Assembly (NCBI GenBank): GCA_023269935.1
Contig: JAGDXC010000008.1
Location: forward strand, 1 to 16,966
Direction: 5' to 3'
Source: Thermocladium sp.
GTDB lineage: Archaea; Thermoproteota; Thermoprotei; Thermoproteales; Thermocladiaceae
Length of the DNA stretch: 16,966 bases
The position numbers and the translations under genes are program-made. Shown in pieces: positions 1 to 6,191 of this stretch (the first letter of the stretch is position 1; the number at the start of each line of letters is the position of its first letter). The notes beneath the pieces are model-generated. The model was not told the DNA's origin. It made no database searches and saw only the letters and a list, made by a program, of their open reading frames with translations.

Positions 1-584
1 AGTTCCCTTATCTTCTGCTTAGCCTCCTCCAAATCCCCAATATCCTCCCAAGTAACTCTTGATACCGATATTTCCGCCTCCTTCACGGGCTCCTCCCTAA
101 CGGTCACTTCAGTATCGACTCCAACATATGCGGCTGGACCAGGCGTGACCTGTGTAATCATGAACCTCAACGCGCCAGTGTAATATGGGACTTCAAATGC
201 AGCCCCTTTCCACACCGCCCTTCCAAGCAGATATGCACGCTTCAAATAATCCGCGTCAATCCTTATGGCTTCACCCACGGGCGCCATCATTACTTTCTGG
301 GCAGGCTTTAGGTTAGCCTTTCTGACCTTAACGGCATCTCCTATGCTCAATCCAAGATTTTGTCTCAATAATCCATCCATTCTTATTATATCTTTGTCAT
401 CGTCATCACTATAGGCGGGCCATACTTGTGCATAAACAGTTCTCTTATTTGCCATTATCTCAATATAATCCCCAGGCTCTAACTCAAGTGCTCTCATGTA
501 TTTATTTGCCATTCTAACTATTCCACGCCCAACATCCCTACTCCTCGCCTCTGCGATTCTTAATGTAGCAGAATTCTCGCTCAT
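1..584 (-). CDS. cdc48: Cdc48/p97-type AAA ATPase, N-terminal part (cut by window edge)
   Basis: This is the amino-terminal ~194 residues of a Cdc48/VAT/p97 family AAA+ unfoldase; the ATPase rings lie beyond the window edge. The protein begins MSENSATLRIAEARSRDVGR and continues with the double-psi barrel typical of Cdc48 (VRMANKYM, ELEPGDYIEIMANKRTVYAQ, IIRMDGLLRQNLGLSIGDAV). A second N-subdomain follows (MMAPVGEAIRIDADYLKRAY). The last visible stretch, VTWEDIGDLEEAKQKIRE, is the linker entering the D1 ATPase domain (family consensus ..YEDIGGL..). Family knowledge: the hexamer extracts and unfolds substrates for the proteasome. The ATG at 582-584 is chosen because a TATA-like TTTAAATAA (606-616) sits about 26 bases upstream, giving a leaderless mRNA, and because the N-terminus matches the family start. 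No abnormality is visible. The identification is firm; only the C-terminal boundary is unknown. Confidence 0.95.
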   Translation of the reverse strand, partial: MSENSATLRIAEARSRDVGRGIVRMANKYMRALELEPGDYIEIMANKRTVYAQVWPAYSDDDDKDIIRMDGLLRQNLGLSIGDAVKVRKANLKPAQKVMMAPVGEAIRIDADYLKRAYLLGRAVWKGAAFEVPYYTGALRFMITQVTPGPAAYVGVDTEVTVREEPVKEAEISVSRVTWEDIGDLEEAKQKIRE

Positions 585-605
585 GTATGATTTATTCCAA
601 GAGAG

Positions 606-628
606 TTATTTAAACTTACCTTTATACA
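606..628. promoter_or_regulatory. Divergent TATA elements (cdc48 leftward, possible small ORF rightward)
   Basis: The leftward TATA-like sequence GTTTAAATAA lies at 606-616, about 26 bases from the cdc48 ATG. A second, rightward element CTTTATAC (620-627) lies about 27 bases before the ATG at 652. Spacings fit archaeal TBP/TFB promoters with leaderless starts. The leftward one is convincing; the rightward one is only suggestive. Confidence 0.5.
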
Positions 629-651
629 ACAAGCCAGTCTAATTTGTGGGT

Positions 652-834
652 ATGATATTAATTGAGGATTTAAGGCCTTTAGCTAGGCTCAATTGTGGAG
701 GCCCCTCTACGGCCCACGTCTCCATAATACATGAAACACTTATAGGAACCAGCTCAATAATCAACAAAGCAACAAACACGTTCACGCAATGCTCATATAT
801 TCATGTCCCTCTTATAGTCCTTCTCAAAAGTTAA
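652..834 (+). CDS. Doubtful small ORF, 60 aa
   Basis: A 60-codon ORF starting at ATG 652 (MILIEDLRPLARLNCGG...) has a TATA-like CTTTATAC about 27 bases upstream, the spacing of a leaderless start. I do not recognise the protein. It has no clear domain, is rich in Ser, Thr, Ile and His, and lacks the Lys/Glu-rich character of its neighbours. The opposite strand of the same interval is also open for about 60 codons, so the openness is weak evidence. The rest of the 584-874 interval holds no other gene I can support. It could be a real small gene, a decayed gene or chance. Confidence 0.22.
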   Translation: MILIEDLRPLARLNCGGPSTAHVSIIHETLIGTSSIINKATNTFTQCSYIHVPLIVLLKS

Positions 835-873
835 TGTCCTCGTGTTCTTGGATCCGTAATTGTAAGTAATGTA

Positions 874-1611
874 TTATGAGTCGCATTTGTCTCCGGCCTT
901 GGTTAGGGCTATTATGACTCTACTGAATGCATCATTGATATATTGAACTCCATATGCATATAAGTCTAGGTCGGTCTCCATTAATGCATCTTCCACGTAC
1001 TCGCTTAGATATGAGGGGTAAACAAATGATAATCGACCACAACGCTTTAATGTGCTTGATGCCTCAAATAGGAATTGACGATAAATATGATCCAGCCTCG
1101 AATTAACCGTGTGAAGCCTATTAAATGGTGGGTCGGTCACTATTGCATTAAGCGAACCTTGTCTAATGGGCAACAACGTAGCGTCGCCTCGAGCGTCAAT
1201 AAAATCGCTACTTATATCAATAGATACCACATTCACGCCCAAGCGCTTTGCTACTAAGCTAATGGTGCCTATGCCGGAGAATGGGTCTAAAACAGCGTCA
1301 TCCTTAACCACGCCGGTCAAGTTAAGCATCAGCATCGCTATATCCGTGTCTAGGTGCGGCTTTCCCGGGTCATTCAATAATTGCCTTTGTCTTCTATAGA
1401 TTTTGATGCCGTAATCATCAGTGACTTCCCGGATCAGGACCAAGCGTGAAAAAACTGTAATTGCCTTAGTTAAGTCATCTATATCTATTAGTGCTTCGTA
1501 TCCCATAACTTTCATTACAATAATGTTTATCCCCATGCTGTGCGATACCGAGAGCAATTCCTTCACCGGTAAATCTTCTCCAACCATGTTCCTGAACCTC
1601 AGCTTTAGCAC
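874..1611 (-). CDS. SAM-dependent methyltransferase with DPPF motif (putative tRNA guanine-N2 or related nucleic-acid methylase)
   Basis: The protein carries a class I methyltransferase fold: motif I VLDPFSGIGTISLVAKRLG (S-adenosylmethionine binding), an acidic strand-2 end (VSIDIS), GDATLLPI, and the motif IV tetrapeptide DPPF in AIVTDPPFNR. DPP[YF] motifs mark enzymes that methylate exocyclic amino groups, including the archaeal tRNA-guanine N2 methylases TrmG10 and Trm14. About 100 residues precede motif I with ferredoxin-like character, but I see no full THUMP domain, so the substrate is not assigned. Start choice: an ORF extends to an ATG at 1657-1659, but its first 16 codons contain a TATA-like CTTTTTATC (1634-1642). 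That lies 26 bases before an in-frame GTG (1609-1611), which would give MLKLRFRNMVGED, a natural first strand. I therefore prefer the GTG; the longer form remains possible. It is transcribed divergently from the mutase operon. Confidence 0.75.
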   Translation of the reverse strand: MLKLRFRNMVGEDLPVKELLSVSHSMGINIIVMKVMGYEALIDIDDLTKAITVFSRLVLIREVTDDYGIKIYRRQRQLLNDPGKPHLDTDIAMLMLNLTGVVKDDAVLDPFSGIGTISLVAKRLGVNVVSIDISSDFIDARGDATLLPIRQGSLNAIVTDPPFNRLHTVNSRLDHIYRQFLFEASSTLKRCGRLSFVYPSYLSEYVEDALMETDLDLYAYGVQYINDAFSRVIIALTKAGDKCDS

Positions 1612-1745
1612 AATTAATGGGGGAATTCGGCGTGATAAAAAGGATTGGCAACCCCTCATTCCGCTTTCTAAAGGGGGTGCTTGTCATTCCTCGTGGATGG
1701 GAAGAGGTCAGAAGAAATAAAAAAGCTCTATGCTTATAGAGTCAT

Positions 1746-2144
1746 ATGCGTAGGATAAAGGTGATAATTGCTAAACTGGGATTAGATGGTCATGATAGGG
1801 GGGCCAAGGTAATAGCCCGGGCCTTGGCTGAGGCGGGGATGGATGTCGTGTACACAGGCATGAGGCAAACTCCCAGCCAGATAATAGAGACAGCCATCCA
1901 AGAGGATGCGGACGTAATTGGGGTTAGCATACTTTCGGGCTCGCATTTAGAGCTAGTGGGCGAACTAATGGGGGAGATGAGGAGGAGAGGCGTTGATGTA
2001 CCGGTAATGGTTGGCGGCATAATACCGCCCGAGGATGAGGATGCATTGAAGCGAATGGGTGTAGCTGAAGTATTTGGGCCGGGCACGCCCTTATCAATTA
2101 TAGTGGAGAAAGTTAAGTCACTTGCCATGGTGAAGAGAGCGTGA
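1746..2144 (+). CDS. mcmA2: Methylmalonyl-CoA mutase, cobalamin-binding small subunit
   Basis: This 132-residue protein is a stand-alone B12-binding domain. It has KLGLDGHDRGAKVIA with the DxHxxG signature (D14, H16, G19; the His is the lower axial cobalt ligand), the SILSGSHL strand-loop that cradles the nucleotide tail, and GGIIPPEDEDALKRMGV followed by FGPGT. Length and motifs match the separate small subunit of archaeal two-subunit methylmalonyl-CoA mutases, which interconvert methylmalonyl-CoA and succinyl-CoA in the cytoplasm. The large catalytic subunit is not in this window. A TATA-like AAATAAAAAAG (1714-1724) lies about 27 bases upstream of the ATG, suggesting a leaderless or nearly leaderless mRNA. 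The stop overlaps the start region of the next gene, so the two are almost certainly one operon. Confidence 0.93.
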   Translation: MRRIKVIIAKLGLDGHDRGAKVIARALAEAGMDVVYTGMRQTPSQIIETAIQEDADVIGVSILSGSHLELVGELMGEMRRRGVDVPVMVGGIIPPEDEDALKRMGVAEVFGPGTPLSIIVEKVKSLAMVKRA

Positions 2145-3418
2145 TGGAGGAAGCAATGAAATGGAATAAGCAAGCCATATCTAAATTAATATCATTAATA
2201 GAAGACGGCAAGGAACTAAATTATAAGCCAATTCGGAGGAGCAAGGTAATAGGAATAACTGGTCCACCGGGAGCCGGCAAAAGCACGCTGATATACTCCA
2301 TTATGAAGATCTTGCCCTCGAATCTAAAGTTGGCCGCCTTAACCATAGATCCAACGAGTCCCTTTAGCGGTGGATCATTTATGGGCAATAGGATACGCAT
2401 GCAGGATCTCTCGGATCGCCCCAATATATATATACGGAGCTTAGCAACGCATGGAAGCAGGGGCGGCTTATCATATGAAGCGATATCCACTGTGAACCTA
2501 TTGGAGTATCTAGGCGCGGATTATATATTCCTTGAAACCGTGGGCGCGGGTCAAGTTGATACTGATGTGAGAAAAATAGTTGATACCGTGATAGTGCTTG
2601 TGCCTCCCCTTGCTGGAGACGAAATACAGGCACTGAAGATGGGGTTAATGGAGATAGGCGACATATATGTGGCGAGCAAGGCTGATTCACCGGAGTCAGA
2701 TAAGGTTCTTCTTGATATAGAATCAATGCTTAGGATAGCCACGGTGGGTTCATGGAGACCCCGGGCAATTAAGGTTTCTCCATTATATGGGCAAGGCATA
2801 CATGAGCTAATAAGCATTATTGAGGAACACCATGATTATTTGGCAAATCATGGATTACTTAACAATATATTAAGCAATAGGCTTGAACTATTGATGAGGC
2901 TCCACGCACAAAAAATCCTTGATGGCATCATCGACTCCAGTAATTTACTGCAAGACGTCAGGCAAGGCATTATTAGCCCTAGGAATGCCGCTCAACTACT
3001 AATGGGGCTTGCGAATCCCCGTTTAGATCATGTAGCGGTCGCGGTCAAGGATCCCGACTCCCTTGTAAATAGATTAGAGGCTATGGGTTTACAGAAACTT
3101 GGAGAGGAACTTATCGAGGAGCAAGGGGTCAAGGTTATAATGCTGGGATTATCCAATACCAGGATAGAGGTCTTGATTCCATTAAGTAATGATAATTCCA
3201 TTGCCCGTTTTATAGAGAAGAGGGGAGGGATTCATCATTTAGCTATACTAATAGATGACTTGGATAAATTCAAGGAAACCGCCCCCGCCATTGGGTTAGA
3301 GTTGCTTTCCGCCTCAGAGAAAGGGGCCGAAGGCTCTAGGGTTGCCTTCATTAGCCCCAAAAGCCTTGGCGGCATATTGCTTGAGGTGGTGGAGAAGAAT
3401 GATGAGCACAAAATTTAA
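2144..3418 (+). CDS. MeaB/ArgK-type GTPase fused to methylmalonyl-CoA epimerase
   Basis: This is a 424-residue two-domain protein. Residues ~1-285 form a G3E GTPase of the MeaB/MMAA/ArgK family: Walker A GPPGAGKST (40-48), DPTSPFSGGSFMGNRIRM (69-86), ETVGAGQVDTDV (131-142), a G4 motif degenerated to SKAD (usual NKxD), and VSPLYGQGI. MeaB guards and reloads cobalamin-dependent methylmalonyl-CoA mutase. Residues ~290-424 form a glyoxalase-fold methylmalonyl-CoA epimerase: RLDHVAVAVKD (His296), GNTRIEVL-like strand SNTRIEVLIPL, GGIHHLAI (His364/365), PKSLGGILLEVVE (Glu414). These are the expected metal ligands. Both activities serve the mutase whose B12 subunit is encoded immediately upstream. 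Start: TGA of the upstream gene and ATG 2144 overlap (TGATG). An in-frame GTG precedes it at 2141. A GGAGG at 2146-2150 sits five bases before another in-frame ATG (2156), which could be the true start. No stop or shift separates the domains. Confidence 0.9.
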   Translation: MEEAMKWNKQAISKLISLIEDGKELNYKPIRRSKVIGITGPPGAGKSTLIYSIMKILPSNLKLAALTIDPTSPFSGGSFMGNRIRMQDLSDRPNIYIRSLATHGSRGGLSYEAISTVNLLEYLGADYIFLETVGAGQVDTDVRKIVDTVIVLVPPLAGDEIQALKMGLMEIGDIYVASKADSPESDKVLLDIESMLRIATVGSWRPRAIKVSPLYGQGIHELISIIEEHHDYLANHGLLNNILSNRLELLMRLHAQKILDGIIDSSNLLQDVRQGIISPRNAAQLLMGLANPRLDHVAVAVKDPDSLVNRLEAMGLQKLGEELIEEQGVKVIMLGLSNTRIEVLIPLSNDNSIARFIEKRGGIHHLAILIDDLDKFKETAPAIGLELLSASEKGAEGSRVAFISPKSLGGILLEVVEKNDEHKI

Positions 3419-3439
3419 AATGGCGAAAGATACGGTGAG
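3409..3439 (+). promoter_or_regulatory. rpl19e promoter overlapping the upstream stop codon, with GGTGA ribosome site
   Basis: The TATA-like AAAATTTAAAA (3411-3421) contains the TAA stop of the epimerase fusion gene. It lies about 30 bases before the rpl19e ATG at 3446. GGTGA at 3434-3438 is complementary to the archaeal 16S rRNA 3' end and sits seven bases before that ATG. The ribosomal protein genes therefore appear to have their own promoter rather than depending on the mutase operon. Confidence 0.5.
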
Positions 3440-3445
3440 ACCGCA

Positions 3446-3898
3446 ATGGTTTCGCAAGCAAAGAAATTGATAGGTAGAGCATTGGGAGTTGCTTCGTCCC
3501 GTGTAAAGGTGTCCCCTGATGCTGCTGATAGATTGGCTGAGATAGCTACTAGGTCTGATGCTAGGTCGCTGCTTAAGGAGGGCGTGGTCATGATTGAGCC
3601 TAAGAAAGGCAATAGCAGGGGTCGTTGGAGGCTCTTACATGAGAAAAAGAAGAAGGGTCGAAGAAGGGGGCAAGGCACGAGGAGAGGCCCTAAGTCGGCT
3701 AGAGTTAATGAGGAGAGGCAATGGGTGAATAAGGTGAGGAATATGAGGCGGTTCCTAAATTACTTGAAGCATAAAGGAACAATTGATCCCAAGACTTGGC
3801 GTAGACTTTACCTGATGGTTAAGGGCGGATACTTTGACTCATTGGCTAGTCTTAGGGCTTACATGATTCAAAATCATATAATTGAGGGATCTAGGTGA
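3446..3898 (+). CDS. rpl19e: 50S ribosomal protein L19e
   Basis: A 150-residue basic protein with the full L19e pattern: N-terminal helix-rich segment (AKKLIGRALGVASSRVKVSP, RSDARSLLKEGVVMIEPKKG), a central very basic stretch (KKKKGRRRGQGTRRGPKSAR), and a C-terminal helical domain (WVNKVRNMRRFLNYLK, RRLYLMVKGGYFDSLASLRAYM). It is a component of the large ribosomal subunit, shared by archaea and eukaryotes and absent from bacteria. The length is normal. The stop overlaps the Shine-Dalgarno of the L18 gene just downstream, so the two are co-transcribed, as in the archaeal spc operon order L32e-L19e-L18. L32e is not upstream here; instead a separate metabolic operon precedes it, so the usual ribosomal cluster is split at this point. 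Confidence 0.96.
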   Translation: MVSQAKKLIGRALGVASSRVKVSPDAADRLAEIATRSDARSLLKEGVVMIEPKKGNSRGRWRLLHEKKKKGRRRGQGTRRGPKSARVNEERQWVNKVRNMRRFLNYLKHKGTIDPKTWRRLYLMVKGGYFDSLASLRAYMIQNHIIEGSR

Positions 3899-3899
3899 T
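3894..3899 (+). promoter_or_regulatory. Strong Shine-Dalgarno GGTGATC deciding the L18 start
   Basis: GGTGATC (3894-3900) is a perfect 7-base complement to the 3' end of archaeal 16S rRNA. It ends three bases before ATG 3904 and contains the TGA stop of rpl19e. It argues against the in-frame GTG at 3895, which lies inside this site. Confidence 0.7.
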
Positions 3900-3903
3900 C
3901 GGC

Positions 3904-4515
3904 ATGGCCAGCGGAGGCATATATAAGGTTAAGTTCAGGAGAAGAAGGGAGGGAAAGACTAATTACAAGAAGAGGGCAATAATGGTGATAAGCGGCAAGA
4001 ATAGGTTAGTGGTTAGGCGAACAAACAATTACATAATAGCCCAGATAATGCAAGCTAGGCCGGAGGGCGACGTAACATTAGTATCTGCAACAAGTAAGGA
4101 ATTGAGAAAGTTTGGATGGAAAGGAGGACTAAAGAATTTGCCGGCCGCCTATTTAACTGGTCTCCTATTAGGGAAAAGGGCTGTTACTAAGGGAATAGAG
4201 ATGGCTGTGCTTGATGTTGGCCTTCACGTGCCAATTGCGGGTTCCCGCATATTTGCTGTAGCGAAGGGCGCTATTGATGCTAATATGGATATTCCGCAAA
4301 GCGAGGATTCATTTCCAGACCCCGAGCGATTGAGCGGTAAACATGTGGCTGATTACGCTGCTCAATTGGCGAGTAATGAAGAGGAATTGAAGAGGAGATT
4401 CTCCAGGTACTTTAGGGATGGCTTAAACCCAAGCGATATAGTCAATAATTTTGAGGAGGTTAAGAAGAAAATAGAGGAGTCAATAAAGTCATCAGCCGCG
4501 GAGGCGGAGGCTTAG
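3904..4515 (+). CDS. rpl18: 50S ribosomal protein L18 (archaeal L18/L5e type)
   Basis: A 203-residue protein of the archaeal/eukaryotic L18/L5e type, which binds 5S rRNA in the central protuberance of the large subunit. Diagnostic stretches are the basic start (YKVKFRRRREGKTNYKKR), RLVVRRTNNYIIAQI, the GWKGGLKNLPAAYLTGLLLG block, the conserved AVLDVGLHVPIAGSRIFAVAKG, and the DIPQSEDSFPDPERLSGKH region. The C-terminal tail is helical and charged, ending in alanines and glutamates. ATG 3904 is chosen over the GTG at 3895 because of the perfect GGTGATC site just upstream and the family-like N-terminus. The next expected spc-operon gene, S5, is absent: a convergent dehydrogenase gene follows, and the two stop codons interlock in the four bases 4512-4515. 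Confidence 0.96.
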   Translation: MASGGIYKVKFRRRREGKTNYKKRAIMVISGKNRLVVRRTNNYIIAQIMQARPEGDVTLVSATSKELRKFGWKGGLKNLPAAYLTGLLLGKRAVTKGIEMAVLDVGLHVPIAGSRIFAVAKGAIDANMDIPQSEDSFPDPERLSGKHVADYAAQLASNEEELKRRFSRYFRDGLNPSDIVNNFEEVKKKIEESIKSSAAEAEA

Positions 4516-5456
4516 GGAATTAGAACCGCCTTCCCAAGTATCTTCTTATTCACCACGTCATTAATTGCCTCATTCACTTGCTTAAGATTATATGTTGTAA
4601 ATAAGGTATTTATAGATCCCTCATGTATTAACTTAATTGCATCCAGTACCTCGGATTTAGTGTATGCGGCCGATCCAATAATTCGTTGTTCCCTCATTAT
4701 GGTTAATGCCGGTCGCTTGAGCAGCATTCCTTGTCCCTCAACATTACCTATGAGCACTAGGGTTCCCTCTTTCCTTAGGCTGCGTAACGATTCATTAATT
4801 GTTGGTGCACCCACATTCTCGTACACGATATCAACGTAATTATTATATCTCTGTCCCTCCAATACCACCTCATCCACATATTTCTCTATTATTGGCTTTT
4901 TTTGCTCAGAAGTAATTGCTACTACCTTTGCCCCGAGCATTTTCAAGTATTGAATCATATGGATCCCAACGCTTCCCCCTGCTCCAGTCACCATAACCTT
5001 TAATCCACGTGGATCTGCTAACTTAGTTGCATGTATTGCAGTCGCTAATGGGCAAGTAGCTGCCGCATATTTCTCGAATTGATCATCCGGTAGCTTGAAT
5101 ATATTTTGTTCCGGCACCGAAACTGCCTCGGCATACCCACCGAATCTCTTTTCTCCTAGAAACATCAACTCATCGCATAAATTCTCTTTTCCGCTCCTAC
5201 AATAAGTGCACCTACCGCATGTTATGGCGCCGAAGATGCCAACGGGTTCCCCATCGAGTTCGCCGAAAACCTCATGCCCCAGCACTAGGGGTGGACTTAA
5301 TTTGAACCCACCACGCCAAATTACTATATCTCTACCACAGATACCGCTAGCCCTTACCCTCACTATTGTTTCCCCATGTCCCGGATTTAGATCAACATAC
5401 TCTAATGATAGTGGTTTATTAAATTCATGAAGAACAGCAGCTAATACCTTCATCAT
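4512..5456 (-). CDS. Zinc-dependent MDR-family dehydrogenase, possibly acryloyl-CoA reductase-like
   Basis: A 314-residue medium-chain dehydrogenase/reductase. Visible features are the catalytic zinc ligands Cys40 (SGICGRD) and His61-Glu62 (LGHE), the four structural zinc cysteines C80-C83-C86-C94 (CGRCTYCRSGKENLC), a GGYAE loop, and the Rossmann nucleotide loop VTGAGGSVGIHMIQ near residue 155. The protein is short for the family: the loop after GHE that usually runs 'VGEGVKDFKVGDRV' is cut down to GELDGEPVGIF. From memory of the Metallosphaera/Sulfolobus enzyme, the C-terminal half (GAPTINESLRSLRKEGTLVLIGN) resembles acryloyl-CoA reductase, which makes propionyl-CoA with NADPH. Together with nearby methylmalonyl-CoA genes this is attractive but unproven; an ordinary alcohol dehydrogenase is the alternative. 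Two ATGs (5456, 5453) lie about 24 bases after a TATA-like CTTTAATAAG (5474-5483). Confidence 0.82.
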   Translation of the reverse strand: MMKVLAAVLHEFNKPLSLEYVDLNPGHGETIVRVRASGICGRDIVIWRGGFKLSPPLVLGHEVFGELDGEPVGIFGAITCGRCTYCRSGKENLCDELMFLGEKRFGGYAEAVSVPEQNIFKLPDDQFEKYAAATCPLATAIHATKLADPRGLKVMVTGAGGSVGIHMIQYLKMLGAKVVAITSEQKKPIIEKYVDEVVLEGQRYNNYVDIVYENVGAPTINESLRSLRKEGTLVLIGNVEGQGMLLKRPALTIMREQRIIGSAAYTKSEVLDAIKLIHEGSINTLFTTYNLKQVNEAINDVVNKKILGKAVLIP

Positions 5457-5493
5457 GGCAATTTCTGACTCCCCTTATTAAAGTATTTTGGCC

Positions 5494-5721
5494 GCCCTAG
5501 TTGAGTAGGCGATCATAACCCCCCTTCTGTAGCATTGGTCTAAGGTCCTACCCGGGCCTCATTGCATGGTTCCTTCACAGGCCCCTATTTGGACCAGCGC
5601 CCCCTTTGACGGTTTTACCCGTCGGGTTACCCCGGGGGCCCATGCATGCTTGGGGGAGTTTCCTGAGGCCACCCGTTGCCGGTAGTGGCCCCGCGCCCGC
5701 GATCACCTACCCAACTAGGGC
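5494..5721 (-). ncRNA. rnpB: RNase P RNA, compact (type T-like) form
   Basis: Read on the minus strand, this ~228-nt GC-rich block has the hallmarks of the RNase P ribozyme. The ends form a continuous 21-bp P1 helix (5701-5721 with 5494-5514; two G-U pairs). The CR-I segment AGGAAACUCCCCC (5652-5664) and the CR-V segment ACAGAAGGGGGGUU (5517-5530) form helix P4: AAC, a bulged U, then CCCCC pair exactly with GGGGG-GUU. The bulged uridine is the universally conserved catalytic-core feature. A hairpin GGCCAC...CCG-GCAA-CGG...GUGGCC (GNRA loop, P3-like) precedes CR-I. The RNA is far shorter than the usual ~300 nt and has little room for a specificity domain, as in the reduced RNase P RNAs known from Pyrobaculum, Caldivirga and Vulcanisaeta. 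It processes tRNA 5' leaders. A TATA-like CATTTAAGG lies 26 bases upstream of the P1 5' end, which fixes the transcript start. Confidence 0.92.
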
Positions 5722-5741
5722 TCAGTTTGTGTTTTGGGGCT

Positions 5742-5752
5742 CCCTTAAATGC
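5742..5752 (-). promoter_or_regulatory. TATA box of the RNase P RNA gene
   Basis: On the minus strand GCATTTAAGGG is centred about 26 bases before position 5721, the first base of helix P1. This independently supports the 5' end of the RNase P RNA. Confidence 0.65.
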
Positions 5753-5769
5753 TTAACTATTTTAACTCT

Positions 5770-5828
5770 GGCTCAGACTTGGTATCACTCGTCATGTTCC
5801 TTCCGCAATACCAGCTCTCATCACTTGA
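5770..5828 (-). ncRNA. C/D box guide sRNA candidate
   Basis: On the minus strand there is a textbook archaeal C/D sRNA. Box C GUGAUGA (5818-5824) is followed by a 12-nt guide GAGCUGGUAUUG and a degenerate D' CGGA. A 6-nt spacer and degenerate C' AUGACGA come next, then a second 12-nt guide GUGAUACCAAGU and box D CUGA (5773-5776). Box C to box D is 52 nt, the normal size. A TATA-like AAATTAATAAA (5850-5860) is centred ~26 bases upstream of 5828, which puts the transcript start four bases before box C. Such RNAs direct fibrillarin to 2'-O-methylate the target base paired five nucleotides before D or D'. The predicted targets would contain ACUUGGUAUCAC (methylation on the fifth base, G) and CAAUACCAGCUC (fifth base, A). 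I cannot place these on rRNA or tRNA from this window. It lies directly upstream of, and could be co-transcribed with, RNase P RNA. Confidence 0.72.
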
Positions 5829-6191
5829 TTACTCATCATAGTGTTGTTTTTATTAATTTAACCTAATGCTGCATGTTGAAGCCTAGATTAGTCTTAATGG
5901 TGTCGATTCAAGATAAATAGCTATTGGTAAAAATAAGCGGCAAGACTGTCGTTTATGGCAAATGGTAAAGTCTTCTCTATGTATTAAGTTCTGGATCTAA
6001 TAGCATAGCACTCCATTGGTCACAAAATGAATGGGGGCTAGTTTCCCCAATATCAGTGGGAAATGAGCGGATCCGTAATTGTAGTTCTCTAGACCCAAAA
6101 TGCTCTTATCTATTAAGAGGGGAGGAGCCAGCGGTTTTCCTTTAGGAGTTGTTTTTATATTGGAAAAAATATTTAACTAGACTATTAATGA
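5829..6191. other. Gene-poor spacer
   Basis: Apart from the sRNA promoter (5850-5860) and the TATA-like element before 6201, I find no supportable gene. Two small inverted repeats are visible: AAGACT/AGTCTT (5942-5947 with 5969-5974) and GGGG/CCCC (6033-6036 with 6045-6048). The 15 bases at 6069-6083 recur at 850-864. A start-less minus-strand reading frame (about 6175 down to 5997) contains no recognisable domain. The stretch could be a decayed gene. Confidence 0.4.

Noticed and set aside
3398..3440. AATGATGA near 3398 as a box C of another sRNA
   Set aside because: No box D (CUGA) follows at a suitable distance. The bases are coding sequence of the epimerase C-terminus and the rpl19e promoter.
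3895..3903. GTG at 3895 as the L18 start
   Set aside because: It lies inside the GGTGATC ribosome-binding site that serves ATG 3904, and the family N-terminus begins at the latter.
5606..5866. Plus-strand 86-codon reading frame
   Set aside because: It lies over the RNase P RNA and the C/D sRNA on the other strand. The openness comes from the GC-rich RNA; the peptide is Pro/Gly/Trp-rich with no domain.
5997..6175. Minus-strand open frame of ~59 codons ending ...APIHFVTNGVLCY, reminiscent of a transposase end
   Set aside because: It has no Met start, no promoter and no motif that can be named. It is recorded only as part of a possibly decayed spacer.
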